Shown one piece after another: positions 13,601-26,315 of a stretch of 64,000 bases of DNA. The translations under genes were made by a program, and so were the position numbers. Numbering within the stretch: position 1 is the stretch's first letter; each line of letters opens with the position of its first letter. The notes below the pieces were generated by a model. That model did no database searches, was not told the origin of the DNA, and was given only the letters and a program-made list of their open reading frames with translations. This DNA comes from Taeniopygia guttata (lineage: Eukaryota > Chordata > Aves > Passeriformes > Estrildidae). Location of the stretch: positions 86,656,501 to 86,720,500 of the forward strand of contig NC_133024.1 in NCBI RefSeq assembly GCF_048771995.1, read 5' to 3'.

Positions 13601-16600
13601 CCCATAAGAGGTATAGTACTTAAAGCAAAACACACATTAACTGCTTTGCTGAGCCATAGCCTTATTTCTTACCTACTATTCCAATAATTTTTTGTTTATG
13701 TGAAGTGAAGACTTGGATATGAACCAAACCACAGTTTTAACCCTTCTGCCAGGTACTTTCAGACACATTCATCCTTTTTATGCCCAAATCTGCTGATCAG
13801 TGTGGTGGAAAATTATGTCTCTGAATGTTTGCCTGGATTAAAAAGGGTGTTATTTAAAAAGTGTGGCTAATGTAATGTGGTGAGTGTGATATAGCTAATA
13901 CATTTACAAGGCTGATGATGTATACTTTAACCTGTGTTAGCTGGTCAAGTTAAAAACCGTAGACTTTTGTAATAAATTAGTGGGAAACATGAGCTACTAA
14001 TGCCTAGTGTGCCTTCAGATTTCAGATGAGAGTAAACCTGAATTATTACTGAATAGCTGTCTCTAACAAGCTGTATGAATTGGAATCTTTCAGGATATGA
14101 ACCAGTATAATGGTTGCTTGGTTGTGTTTTTCCATAACAGTAAGTAGGTGCTGTCAGATGATAAGTGGCAGTTTCTTTTGTGGTACACTTTTCCTGACTT
14201 GCCAGCTGGCTTATATGCTTTCCCTCAGTTGGGTGGAAATGTTTTTCACTGACTGAATTGTCAGTGCTTCAAGATTTTCAGATCTGGCGATGGAGATCTT
14301 TACAACTCATAATTTTACTAATGGGTTGTGTTAATGTACCAATTTTTAAATTCATGGGAGAAATTTATGTCACTCTTGTAGCATTTGTAAAATGATGACT
14401 TTGTTAAATGGATGTGCAATTAACCAGCTAAAAACTAATTGTTAGAAAGACTCTTTTGGCCAGAGTATGTCACAAAACTCTCAGCTCATTTATCACCAGC
14501 TGCATCCATTAATTCAACACTGCTTGGCACTGCCTAACAGGCTTCTGAAACATCACATTTTAAATTTAATAAAATACAAAGAGCTCTAGAGCAGAAATAG
14601 GCTGGTTTAAGACACTGCTGTTTTTCATAAATACAGTTTACATTTTCTTAGTTTCTCCCTTTTCCTAGCTTAAGTTTCTTTCTGCTGAATATGGCTATAT
14701 ATAAGGAGCATTATCCAGCCATAAATTGTAAGGAACTTACAGATTGTTATTGGTGATATAGTCTGGACACTAATATGTTGCAGCTCTCTGCTTCTTCCAC
14801 ACAATTTTGGTAAAATAATTGTATCCTATCAGTCCAGTCATTTATCCCAAGGAATCACTGCTATAGCTTTGCTGTACCATTTTCTAAAGAGTGTCAGTTT
14901 GGTCAGGTTTCTATCTTACAAGGTATTGCTAAATATTCAGCAGATGGATTTCATTCACAATAACTTGCATGCTATTTTCCATGATCATCAGGTAAGGACT
15001 GATAATCAGACCTATTTTGATTCACATAATATATAATGTATATGCAAAATAGAATTAATGCTACATTTGTTATTAAGGCAAGTGATAAAAGAAGGGGAAA
15101 GGAAAATCTTTGTTAGCCAACTTGGATAAGTTCTAAAAAGCATTGTATTCTTATTTTTTTCTTCTTCTTCTTCCTTTTCTCTAGTTTATCGAGGTTTCTG
15201 GACAGTTCTTATGCTCCTGGGAGTGCTCACCATTGTGGCAGCTAGTTTCCTCATCATCTGTGCAGCTCCTTTTGCCAGTCACATTCTATACAAAGCAGGA
15301 GGAGGCTTTTTCATCATTGCTGGTGGGTATACTGTTTGCTCAGTCAATTATAGAGTAGAAAAGATGAGTTATTTCTTCATTTTCCTTAACCAAAAATTAT
15401 ATCAATCATGGTTAAAAGAAAGAGAAAGCATATGCTTCTACCCTTGTCTTGTAGAGTGCCTGTCTTGGACACAGGTTCTTTGCGCAGTTATTTAGTCAGG
15501 AAGCTATTATAAAAGCTATTTTTGGGTTAAGGTTAAAAAAAACCCTGCATCCAGGACAAATAATGGAATTACACTGCAATTTCAAGCTACTTTTTTTAAC
15601 AGAAAAAGAATGCATATGTTGGCTTGTAGGATTCTCAAGGGCTTTAGCTAAGAAGAGGGTTTTGTCCTTTATCAGTGATGCAAAAGCTAATTACAGTAGA
15701 CTCTGAAGAAGTTGGAAGACAGAACACATATACATGACCGATACAGAAAAATGCTTTGGATGTGATAGGACTAAACAAAATACTTGTCATGTATGAGTAA
15801 GTAGAAATGAAAGATAACAAATAACTGAATTCCCTCCTTCCTCATAAGCCACACATATTGTGGAGGATGCACCTTCCCAGGATTCAGCTGATATGGACAG
15901 CTCACTGGCACGCTGTTTGCTTAACCTTGAAAAGTCTGTGAAGATGTCACACTGGTGTGTAAGATATATAGGATGTAAATGATAGTATGTGCTCCATCTC
16001 TGTTCTCCTTGGTTTAAAGCCTGGTGAGAGGCAGCCCTGTGAGAACATATTGTGTTACAGGGCAGAGTCACCTGTGTCAGGACCACAAGGCCTGGGCTCT
16101 CTTTTTGCTTCTCATACTGACCCCCTGACCTTGCTTACCCGCAGCACCTCTAAGCTCTTCATATGCAGCTAGTGATCATTATTCCCTTCCAAAGGACTCT
16201 CAGTGAAGTGTGGGAAGTATTTTATAATATTTCAGTTGAAGAAAATCCTGCATACTTACATTTTATCTCTTGAGAATTACTCCTCTACACTTTTAAAAGA
16301 CACAAAAATATTCATAGACTGATGGAGATTCTAAGATATGTCAATACTTTTTGTCACTAATTTGCAGGGCAAGAGCCCATGTGAGTCTTGCTCTTTTTCT
16401 GCATTTGTAATGCATGAAAAACCTCAGCTGTCACTAGAAAGTAGCAGAAGCTGTTTGAGAGGGAAAGGGCACTTGAAAGATGTGGAACTGACTGGCAGAG
16501 GTGCAAAGCAATGCTTGTGTTCTCCACTCTGGGTCAGTTCATCTGCCCTCATTTAGGTAGGGGAAAGTTAGATCCCCAAGCCTGTGCTAGCCTCCTTTGG

Positions 16601-19600
16601 TTTCCCTAGGAGGCCTGCAAGAGGCAATAACATTCATTGGCAGTAAAAACAGTAGGTATGTAAGAAGTTCCCCCAGCTGGGGATTCATTTCATACTGAAA
16701 GAGGGGCCTAATTGGATCAGATAGATGTGTTATAGAGGAACCCTACACCTCTCTTTCCTTTACTAAGAGAATCTAGAGAGACTATTTCTTTAGGTATGTG
16801 AAGTTAAGTGAGCTTTATTATCCCAGTGTGTGACCTTGGGTTTGTGTCTTTGCCCCTTTCACCCTTTGTGCCTATAGAGCAAATGTTTTTCAAGGGAAAT
16901 CCTGATTTTTTTTTACTCTCTCTGGATGTAGCATGTTTCAACTTCAGGACTGTTCTCACTCAGGGCTTTAGAAAAAAGCTATTACTATTTCTGTTGTTGA
17001 AAAGCAAGGATCTTTAGTGAAATCCTGCTATAATTTGTCAAAAAAGTGGTGGTGGCAGGAGAAAATAGGACCCATTCAAGTTGCTCAAGAAGAGCAAGAT
17101 AAGACAGCATCTGATGCAGAAGAGGGTCTGCTGTATCCCTGCTGCCCTGATCCCTTTCTATGCCTATCTCCTTCAGGATTAGAGAGCCTGTTCATTTAAC
17201 TGCCAGCTAAATCAAAGCGGGGCATGGAAGGGGAGAGTGATGAGAAGTGGTGCATATTTATCACCTCTCAAACATGTGATCAGGATGCAGCCATGGTGTG
17301 CATCAATTAAACACAGACCTAATGGGAAAATGAAAAGGTGTCATGTGACTTAGATAAATGTGACTTAGATCTGATGAAGTTAGAGTTCTTCTAAGACAGA
17401 AACAAGCAGGTCGTTTTGAAGAAAGAATAAAGGAATTACACACATTGTTTTGAAAGGGCCTGTATGCTGTCTTACCACAAAATTCAAGTATGTGATATAC
17501 TGTAGAGAAAAGTGTTCTGAAAAGGAAGTTAGACAAGATGACTGCTCTTTGGAAGTTAATTAGATCTTCTTAGGAAGGAGAAAAAGTCATTTTCCTACTG
17601 ACATGTCTTAAAAATAAGTTAGATGAAATAATTTTAATACCCCATTATTGGATGTATCTTTATCCTTCCACAACCTTAACTTACAAATTAGCAGCAGATA
17701 AAAGCTCTCAACCGAAGAGTGCAGCTTGTGGCATGATCTGCTGTGATGTCTTAGGGTTCAGGAAGTAGCTGAAGGTATTAGGAATGAGATTCTTGCCAAC
17801 TGTTCAGCCCTCTGAAAGCTGTTGTGTATGAGCCAACTTCATAAATTTCTATTGTCAACAGTAAGAAACACTCAGATGGACACCTCACTTTCTCTCTGAT
17901 AAGGCAGATAGACTTGCCTTTTGGAGGGATCCATTCAAGAAGTCTAAACAGAGATCCCGAGTGATACAAATAAATTTACATTGAAAAGGACCTCTTGTGG
18001 CAATCAAGTCTGACATCCCATTTAGAGCAGGTTTGTCTTCCAAGTTAGATCAGGCAGCTCACAGCCTTATCCAATCAAGTTTTTAAAATATTTAAAAACT
18101 GATGTTCCACAGCATCTTTGGGTGCTTGTTCCAGTTTGACCAACTTAATTGTGAGAAATGTCTTCTTTTTTACTTGTTTTCACCTGATATTGCCCTTGAT
18201 GCAGTTTGTGACTATTTCATCTCATCCTGTCAAGTCTGTAGGTCTCTGAAAATCTGTCCCCATCTTTTCTATAATTCCATTTAGAAAAATGGAGACTGGA
18301 TTCTTCTCTAGACAAAAATTCCACATCTCAGACTACACTTGTTCTGCATTGTCCTAACTGTTTTGGTGGTCACCTACGTTTATCAGTATCTGTTTCACAT
18401 GGGGACCCCAAACTGGACATAGCTTACCACATATGATATCACAAGTGTTGAATAAAGGGTGATAATAGTATTTTTCAAATCTAATTATGGTGTTCTTGCT
18501 AATGCAGCTCTGTATGAGGTTAATTTTCATTTTTGCCAGACTTGCTTGAATTCTTGTATATATAAAGGGACCATTCTTTTACTTTGAGGAAATTGTCTAT
18601 GAGCAACATCAGATTCTTCTGGGCCCCTTTACCCTTCAAGGCAGCCTCTCTTGGGATCTTGGCTACCACTTCTCTGCACAGATTGAAGTGTGTTCTCCTA
18701 AGTTCTGGGTCTTACTTTCTGTGTTCCTTCTAGGATATTAACCTTAGCCATTCTATGGCCATTATAACTACAATTAACACCACCTATCATTTTCCTGACT
18801 CATTTTTCCTTAATTAGGAGTAGAAAAAGTTTGTAACCTTATTAACTACCTGAGGCCACAGGTGAAAGTACACCTGAAATACCTGTGGGGAAAAGTGAGT
18901 ATCAAATCAATGATACCACAGTCAGTGACTTGAGTCCTGCCTTTGCAGCTTCATCTCCATGTCTGCAACATTAGAGGATGATCCAGAAGCAGCTACGGTA
19001 CTGAAAACTGTAAGCCTTATAGTTGCTTCAAAGATCATAGGAAAAGAAGGGAAATCTGCCATTAAATGATCTCTTAGAGCAGCCTTCAATGAAGTCCATA
19101 ATTACCTTGTGCCTCTTTCTCCCTGGTGGTGGTGAAAACTGTCCTCTTGTACTGATGCCACTAAGGAATATACCAGGATGTGCACAGACCATTACAGAAT
19201 CACACCCTGGTGAAGAAGAAAGATTAGAAGTATGACTGCTGCTTCATGCCAAAAGAGTGAAAAAAGATGGTACTTTAATTTGAGATCCTAGATGAGGTCA
19301 AAAATCTGTTTTCAGAGACATGTACCTACTCCCATAACTTTTGCATGGGATCCTCTGCATGTACTTCAGCAGAGAATGCCAACCATTATTTTAAAATAAA
19401 GGTCACAAGAGGCTAAGGTAGGTGGTAGAATCTCAAATAAGGACAAGAACAGAAAAATGCATTTAATGAAAAAATACACACACACACAGAGAAGTTTTCC
19501 TCAAGTGAGATAAAGAGTTCTAAACTTCCAGGCATAAGTAAAAACCTCACATCATTCTTTCCAGCACCTGTTGTCTTCGTGACTGCATAGTAAAAGATTC

Positions 19601-22600
19601 ATGCCATAAACAGCCATTCACCATTGACAAGTGAAAGGCATTTCTACGTGGGAAGAATCAGTACTAAAGGCCAGCAAACTGCTTCTTGAATTCACAGACA
19701 TTTCTAAAGGTTCTGTATTCTTTCTCCCCTACAATATGCACAAGTATTTGTTTGAAAGAAATTCAAAAGAATTAATGTGAAAGACAGAAAAGAGTGACCT
19801 CAGAGAAGTCCGTGTCTTATCACACTGCACAGAGCTGTGTTTCAAACATTTGTGTTTATAAAAAAAAATGGAAAAAAAAAGAAAGAAAAAAGAGTAGGAG
19901 GGAAGTATTTATTTGTCTTAATCTCTCTCAGACATATTTCATGTTCTAGGAATAATTTCCCTCATCATTACTGATTCATGCAACTGCTGTTCTATTTTTT
20001 ATCCACTAAAAGGCAAAGGCAAAAGGATGCCTGCACTCTATGAAAAAGGTCTAAATGCCAAAAATGTAGAACTATGTCATAGCACACACTGTTCTTAAAA
20101 ATATTTGCTTCAAGAAATTGTGGATTTTTTTTTTTTCAGTCTCAGTAATTTTGTCTTGGAGCCTGCCTTTGAGAGTTCATGACATTCACAATGGATTGTC
20201 AGAGCAAGATTGCAGGAGCAGATTTCTCAAGATAAATATACATTCAGTAAACTGTCTAAGTGCTTAGCTCCCGTGAAGTCATAACTCTGTGAAAATTAGG
20301 CAAAAGGAGTGCTAATGAATGAAATACTGATGGTGGCAACAGGACATGGTCAGTTTTTACTTAGCCTGATTCTATTGCTCAGGATATTTATTGAACATGC
20401 TAAGTAATATACCTATTAATTAGTCTCCATTAGCAGGTGATGAGAACCCTTAAATACTCCTTTAGTGCCTTAATTAACGAAGAGGATTTACATACTCTTC
20501 CTTTCTTTTTCTTCCCTTTTAAGGAAGGACATTTATCTCTGCTTGACATATATTTCTTCTCAAAATTTCCATACCCGACAATTTGCCACTCCCAGGTGTA
20601 ACAGCTTGCTGTGAAATCACACCCGATGGATGATAGTTTCCCTGAAGCTGTTTTACCACTGGCAGCCCTGGTTTTCTATTTTGCACCTACATGGTGTTGA
20701 TTCTAGTTTAACCACCTAGGTGTTGCTTCAGGGTGCCTGAAAAGCAAGGGGTGGCCATTTCTAGATTAAAGCACCTTTGATGCAGTTTTGTTTTAGTGAC
20801 AGATGTTTTTGACTAACTGCTCTACATAACTTTGCTTCTACCTAGCATGCCAGAGGGCTTTCCAGATGTGCAAGGCCTGGTTATACTTACCTGCTGCTAT
20901 AGTGAGGGAATATGCATCACTACTTTTTGTAATTATTATTGTTTTGGACTGAGTTTTCCCCAATGTAGAGATTAAATAGAGGACTAGTTTGAAAATGCAT
21001 AGGCACAGCCAGCTGAAGAAGTACATTCCAATGTCCTTGTGCTTTTTGCCATATTATTAATGTATCTTTCCAAATCTTTGTCTATAATCTTTTTGTTCAA
21101 ATTTTGAAACCTTGGACAAAATCCAGATATCTAATAACTCCATTTATTAATTTGTCCCAGAATTTTTCTACTTTTTAAATCAAAAGTTACTAGCTCTGTT
21201 TTGTTCTAATTTTCCTGTGTTGCCCACATTACCTGTTATCATTAGATGTTCTGTTATAGGAATCTTCTGCTCAATTTGAATTATATTTAAAGAGTTTTCA
21301 ATCTAATTTCTTATTCTTTTTGTCTGGCCCTAAGGCAATCCTTCTCTCTGATTGTTTCAGTGGTTTTATGTTTAATACAAGCACAGTACTATATTCCATC
21401 AAAATTGAGTTTTACTTAGGTAAAATACTTTCAAAATTGAATTTATGCCTCTTAGAGTTGAGTGTTGGGTTTTTTCAAACTTTGTTAGGAATTTGAACCT
21501 TAGCAAAAAATGTAATCCTGAAAGTATATTTCATAGACATGAAATGTGTCTGCCTCCTTCTTTATTTAGTTTTTCTACTATTATTTCAGCCTCCTAGAAA
21601 TTGCAGATCCTTTGGGAATGTTTTGATTATACCTCAGCCCTTTTTTTGTTGGCCTTCAAAAGATAATGTTTATAAGGATTGAGCCATGAGGTCTCACCTG
21701 TCAGATGTTTAGGATGTATGTAAAGATGTCCTATTTTGCCCAAAAAAGCAGTAGCAGGAAGATCACCAGATCATCAGGTTAAGCTGGTGCATCTAACATG
21801 CCTGCATCAAGTGAGTGAGTGAGACAACAGCTGCTCCCTGGTAAATGGGCAGAAAGTGTGGGGAAAGGAGGTTGTGAGGCAGCATCTCAGGTTGGGGATG
21901 GGGAAAGGTAGCCATCAAAGGTTACCAGGACATGTGGATATGGAAGTAAATGCCTGGCCATGGGTACTTCCAAAGTGCACTTGTGGGTTTTGCCACAGAT
22001 ATCACATTTGTTCAAGGTTGCATTGCAAGTATTTAGCTGGATGGAGAAGAGACCACAAATACCTTTGGCTTACAACCTGTAACCTCAAGTTTGACAGCGA
22101 AGTGTTCACAGGACTGTGCACTGAATTGTGTTTTAATGAGGCACCTAAATATTCTGGGATAAAAATGTGATGAGGTGGTATCACTCAAATATTTGATTGT
22201 TGGAATAGCTGGTCCTGCTGCTGTAACTCTGATGTGACAGCTGGAGCTCAGGGAGCAAATGGGTACAGGCTTAAGCATGCAAAAAATTTAGACTCGTGCC
22301 CTCAGTCCTCCAGCAAATCTTCTTCTGGAGCATCTGTTCTGCAGGCTTGCATTTCTCAAGTGTCCACATTCCTCTAAAGTGAAATGAAATATTAGGAATG
22401 CAACTGATACTTTGGAAAGCACTTCTTGTATCTCCTTCTGGTGTATAGTAACAAGGAGATTATAAAAGTTTGTAAGAACGTGTGCTCCTATTACTATCAT
22501 GTATAAACAATTCAAAGGCCTTTCAGAGGAGTGGTTGGGAAAAGGCTGTGAATTATGTGGTGGATTAATTTCAGGAAACTGTTGTATCCAATTTGAGGTT

Positions 22601-23449
22601 ATTACTAATATCCCGCTTCATAGTTATTATTTAATTATTGTTGGGTTTTGTTCCTCTACCAAGAGCTTCTTTTCTAAAGGTGGATGATTTTGAATTAAAT
22701 ATATTTGAATTTTCATGCAAAATATTTGAGTAGAATACTCTGAAGTTTTGTGTTCCGAATACAGCCCTTTTCATAAGAATAAACAAGCGATAGCAGAGAG
22801 GTGAAGATAATATAAAGATTTCCCATTCCTTTCTATATCTCATCCATAAGACTGATAAATACAATGCAAGAGTTTGGGAAGCAAAAGTACATTTTTTTTC
22901 CCAGATTGTCCCAATCCATTCCCCCTCCTTCCCCCACCTTGACCCCTGAATTCAAAACAGTAAATACCGCATGAATTTTGTCATCAAAATGTGCCTGCCA
23001 GAACCAGCTATGACCTTTGTCATGGGAGCATGCTGTTCAGTGCAAATCAGGAGCAAGATGGAGGTAGTGCTAGTTAGAGGAAGCCAAAGGCAAAAATTAT
23101 CCAGTGGTGGCTGACTGTGCCATGCAGACAGGACCTCAAGCATTGATGGATATTTAGGTAATACAGTAAACACACCCATCATCTGTCTTACACCCTATTG
23201 TTAAAACCTGGTGTTTCTTTTCCAGGTGTCTTGTTTTCGCTGGTAGTCGTGATGTATGTCATCTGGGTCCAGGCCATGGCTGATCTGGAAAGCTACACAA
23301 ACATGAAAAAAATGGATTGCCCAGACTTTGCTGTTTATGTACGTTATGGCTGGTCATTTATGTTGGCTCCTGTTGGAGGATTTTTTGCTCTATTAGCAGG
23401 AATGCTGTTCTTGTTGGTAGGGCGTGCCATTTATTTACACTCAGACTAG
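4515..23449 (+). CDS. TMEM182: TMEM182, complete split coding sequence in five exons
   Basis: Joining 4515-4655, 5095-5194, 6614-6712, 15185-15322 and 23226-23449 gives 702 nt, or 233 residues plus TAG; human TMEM182 is of similar length (about 229). The protein has four hydrophobic segments: about 6-32, 118-143, 152-178 and 201-230. Between segments 1 and 2 lies a large extracellular loop with the claudin-like GFFWRC motif at 57-62 and N-glycosylation sequons at Asn72, Asn88 and Asn105. The family signature stretches [30 protein letters not shown] and GWSFMLAP are recognisable. Known from the family: a muscle- and fat-enriched plasma-membrane protein, reported to bind integrin beta-1 and to restrain myoblast differentiation and fusion. 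All introns are GT-AG and phases agree (0, 1, 1, 1). No frameshift or internal stop is seen, so the gene looks intact. The assignment rests on remembered homology, not on a search. Confidence 0.96.
4656..5094 (+). other. TMEM182 intron 1 with a 53-bp-period tandem duplication
   Basis: This 439-bp intron holds two diverged copies of a roughly 47-bp block, at about 4718-4764 and 4771-4817, sharing ttctaagaattta and acttttgaatatact at a 53-bp offset. The remainder is plain AT-rich intron ending in a T-rich acceptor tract. Confidence 0.8.
5095..5194 (+). CDS. TMEM182: TMEM182 coding exon 2 (residues 48-80 plus one base)
   Basis: The acceptor is a pyrimidine-rich tract ending ctctgtag at 5094; the donor is tata|gtaagt. 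The 100-nt exon encodes the conserved extracellular-loop core [13 protein letters not shown], which carries the W...C motif of the claudin/PMP22 superfamily, then a sequon at Asn72 and the stretch WNFWY. It ends in phase 1, with the split codon a|cc giving Thr81. Confidence 0.95.
5195..6613 (+). other. TMEM182 intron 2
   Basis: This is a 1.4-kb AT-rich intron. Several open frames of 75-111 codons on both strands show no family resemblance and are treated as chance. No repeat was recognised. Confidence 0.8.
6614..6712 (+). CDS. TMEM182: TMEM182 coding exon 3 (residues 81-113)
   Basis: The acceptor is tcatttttag|cc and the donor is atca|gtaagt. This 99-nt exon encodes the rest of the first extracellular loop, including [15 protein letters not shown] and HNSTSYDSA, with sequons at Asn88 and Asn105 and a conserved Cys89. 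These blocks closely resemble the mammalian protein. It is too short to stand out as an open frame and was found by reading for the family motif between splice sites. Confidence 0.95.
6713..15184 (+). other. TMEM182 intron 3 (8.5 kb)
   Basis: This is a uniform AT-rich intron with no recognisable coding sequence, RNA gene or well-preserved repeat. It ends in a long pyrimidine tract (about 15150-15182) before the exon 4 acceptor. Open frames such as 8880-9197 look like chance. Confidence 0.75.
15185..15322 (+). CDS. TMEM182: TMEM182 coding exon 4 (residues 114-159)
   Basis: The acceptor is a strong tract ending ttttctctag; the donor is gctg|gtgggt. The 138-nt exon encodes YRGFW followed by transmembrane segment 2 ([13 protein letters not shown]), then the turn YKAGGG and the start of segment 3. 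A second GT four bases downstream would break the frame to exon 5, so the donor at 15323 is preferred. The preceding intron 3 is 8.5 kb. Confidence 0.95.
15323..23225 (+). other. TMEM182 intron 4 (7.9 kb)
   Basis: This intron carries an old antisense CR1 (listed separately) and a short CA run near 19480. The stretch 21720-22380 is slightly more GC-rich and contains overlapping open frames, but I recognise nothing in it. The rest is unremarkable intron. Confidence 0.75.
17981..18830 (-). repeat. Old antisense CR1 LINE remnant in TMEM182 intron 4
   Basis: On the + strand the order is aaaggacctcttgtgg, gatcaggcagctcacagcc, catctttgggtgcttgttcc, ggggaccccaaactggacat, cttgctaatgcagctctgta, then cttctctgcacagattgaag and ttctatggcca. 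These are blocks of the reverse complement of CR1, running from the 3' UTR into the ORF2 region. The copy is strongly diverged, with indels and no intact reading frame. The inner boundary (18560-18830) is less certain than the first 580 bp. Confidence 0.65.
23226..23449 (+). CDS. TMEM182: TMEM182 coding exon 5 (residues 160-233, stop)
   Basis: The acceptor is ttcttttccag. The exon completes transmembrane segment 3 ([17 protein letters not shown]), then encodes the second extracellular loop with Cys191 and segment 4 (YGWSFMLAP...[11 protein letters not shown]), and a short tail ending HSD before TAG. The last residues differ from the mammalian tail, which is the least conserved part of the protein. 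Confidence 0.95.
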
Positions 23450-23613
23450 TCAAACGCTGCTGAAAGGAATACAGCAATACTTGTGAAACTTTGTGGCAAG
23501 TGTAAACTGGAACACAATTTTGTACATTATTACCATTATGGGAAACTTAAATGTGCAGGCAGACTTCTGCAAGTTCTTCTATTACTTGTTTAAGGGTAAG
23601 GGACACAAAACTC

Positions 23614-23619
23614 ATTAAA
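23614..23619 (+). terminator. Possible proximal polyadenylation signal ATTAAA
   Basis: This is the common variant hexamer, 165 bases after the stop codon. No clear GT-rich element follows closely, so use of this site is uncertain; it would yield a short 3' UTR. Confidence 0.3.
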
Positions 23620-24282
23620 GGAAGAAATGACCTTTAGTCCCAACTAGTTGTTTTTAATTCTTTAGAAAGTATACATGCGGTTCTTCACATTGTACTATTG
23701 GCAGCATTTTTGTAGGTTAACAAACAGAAAAAGACAATTTTTTTCTGCAAGTAGAACATGAACATGAATTGTCTCAAATCAACATTTTGTACATTTATCT
23801 TTTAGCATTTACACTGTTCTTCTGTTTGTAGAGAATGGCACAAGGTAGAGGAGAAGGCAAACATTCAAACACAGTAATTCCATCTACCTTCTCTCCTGTT
23901 TTCAACTACTTGCCGTAGCTTTAATAGCAGCAAACATGTCTGCACTTTATAAAAATAGAGTGCAGTTGTTTATGCAGCATCCATAGGAAGAGGACAACAG
24001 AGAAGAAAATTGCCATAAATATGTAAAATCTTAACTGTTCTATTACCCATTTCTCTTTACTGTATGCATTTGAAAGCTGTATACTTCTGTATTCTGAAAT
24101 CCATGTGTTGCATGATTCTGTAAGCCAAAATGCCATAGTAGAATCACTATCTGAATTTATGCCAAAATTGTATTTTGAATTATAGCACTGATATTTTAAT
24201 TAAGTTTTAACCCTTTTATTTTTCAGTAGAACAACTGTCTCCTCTAAAAAATATTGTCATGGTTGTGTAAGATTAATTTTTT

Positions 24283-24288
24283 ATTAAA
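24283..24288 (+). terminator. Probable distal polyadenylation signal ATTAAA
   Basis: The hexamer sits in an A/T-rich stretch, with a GT-rich downstream element about 40 bases on. It is the best candidate for the main 3' end of TMEM182. Confidence 0.5.
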
Positions 24289-24305
24289 AAAGGTTTATTA
24301 TCAAG

Positions 24306-26270
24306 AAAATATTTAGGACATGAAAATGTGTGTCTTGTGCAGTCTTCATTTTCCCATATGTTAAAAATCTGCATTATAGACCAAGTCCAACTTGCCTACT
24401 AGGCTTGTTAGGGAAAGCAATGAGCCTAGCTAAGACAGCCAGGGAGATGGATTTGGTACTGCATTGTAGGAATGGCTGGTTCTGTGTGTGTGTGTGCGTG
24501 CACATCTGTGTGGAAGATGGGGTAAAGATGAGACTGTATGCATGGTATGGAAAAGATAGGGTTGAGTTTTAACAATGGGGTAACTTTGTCTGGCATTGGG
24601 CCCAAATAGAAATTAAATCCATCTGAGTGTGTGCTGGTTTTCACTTTGTAACTCAATGCAGAATAGTTTGGGGCTGATGGGGAAAAGTAAAGGCTGCATG
24701 TCGGCTTGTTCTTGTTCATAATGCTTAATTCCACAGCTGTTATGAATACTGAAAGCATTGCTAAAAGGCAGGAAAGGAATGCCCACAGAGAAGATGTGGT
24801 GAGCCAGATTGGATGTTATTCCATTTTGGGAGGTTTTGTGATTGGAAGCTTTCCAGCCTTTCCTGCTACTTATTTATTTTTCCCTCATCAAGATTAGTGA
24901 CATACATTATAGAACAGGAAGACAACAAGAGTAGGAGGTAGGGAAGCTGGGGCTGTGAGGTTTAGAATAATTACCAATTTGCAAAAATATTTTTATTGGC
25001 AAATAACATGGTGTTTTTATTACTGTGTCAGAGAGTATGATGGGTGAATTTTAACCAAGTATTCATAAGTACATATATATATGAACCCCACATAAATGAT
25101 AGCCATCCGGAGAACATTAGGGTTACACCATAATGCCATTAGTTAGTCAGGAAATGCTAAAATTAACCCTGCTCCCTGCTCGTTTTGCATATGGTATTAT
25201 ATTCCTGCCCTTAATTACACAATCACATACTGTTTCTCAAATAATGCATTCTATTGGTATTTACCCTCTTTACAGTCCTTACAGTACACTCACTGGTAAT
25301 AGTGAAGGTAAACTCAGTAATCAAGAGTTATTGACTAGGTACCCCCTCCCAAACCCTGTCTGCTTCTCTGCATGGGAGAGTCCTTCTCCACAAGAGCTTA
25401 AGGGGGCAATATGCTTGAGCCACTTTCTTGCAGCTTTTGGAAGCTGGAGGAATTGAGAGGTGCCTCAGAGCTGGACCTCTTCCAGCAAACCCAACCATGT
25501 GTGCAGCAGCAACTAATAAACTCTGCAAGGATTGAGCCAAAGGCTCCTGTGGCGCCCTTAATTCAGCCCATGTGCATCTTCAGAACTCTCTCCATTTTGC
25601 AGCTAAATTAGTTACACTTTTGTGTGCAAGATCCTCTCCTGGAGGCAACCCTTTGGGTCAGACTATGGTTGTAATGGCCGTCAAGACCTAAGATATTTCT
25701 GAGGATTCCCTTGGAAATGTCTGGAAGCCTTTACAATACCAGTAGAAATTTCTTGAGTCCTCATAAATTTTTCTCTCAAACTCATACTTTGGCACTAGTC
25801 TGTTGCTCTATCAATTTGCTTTAATTGGATTCCCTCTTAGTGGCAGAACTGAAAGTTAGGTTCCTTCTGAAGTGGTGGGGTTTGTTTGCTCCCTCCAAAA
25901 GATATATGTAGGTAAGCACGTGATATGTAATAAGTAGTTGCTGCAGACCAAGGAATGGTGTTAAGGGTGGTGGGAGGCATTTCTGGATGGATATTGCTAA
26001 AAAGTACAGTTAAACTCTTGTTCTTCTGATTTCTTTAAAGAGCTATGTGCAGGGGAATGGGTTTGTAAGAACCTGGGGAAGATAGACTGGCTAAGGAGAC
26101 TTGGTTTGTGGCATTCTTCCAGATATGCTTTTGTCTAGAAAATCCTTGGCAGGGATGCAGGGATTTTCATGAGAGCTGAATAAAATATTGTAAAGAGGAT
26201 TAAGTACGCTAATCAAAATATTCTGTGAAATTGGTCAAAGAACTCTGTTCCTCACAAATCCATAGGAGTT
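24306..26270. other. Intergenic sequence after TMEM182
   Basis: Non-coding sequence downstream of the predicted TMEM182 3' end. A short TG-rich run lies at 24483-24505. No gene, RNA or clear repeat is recognised. Confidence 0.7.
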
Positions 26271-26275
26271 TGGTT

Positions 26276-26277
<2 letters not shown>

Positions 26278-26311
<34 letters not shown>
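26278..26311 (+). repeat. 34-base poly(T) run
   Basis: An uninterrupted T run; on the - strand it is a poly(A) run. It could be the tail of a minus-strand retroposed sequence lying to its right, but the flanking bases show no recognisable parent sequence. Confidence 0.9.

Positions 26312-26315
<4 letters not shown>

Larger units (their letters stand above)
23450..24305 (+). other. TMEM182: TMEM182 3' UTR (predicted extent)
   Basis: AT-rich sequence with no coding features follows the stop codon. Two ATTAAA polyadenylation hexamers are present, at 23614-23619 and 24283-24288. The second is followed by a GT-rich stretch (tgtgtgtcttgtgc, about 24328-24341), as expected of a cleavage site near 24300-24310. 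The extent is inferred without transcript data. Confidence 0.6.

Noticed and set aside
21720..22380. Segment in TMEM182 intron 4 considered as a processed pseudogene
   Set aside because: No poly(A) tail, no recognisable parent protein, and the open frames disagree with each other.
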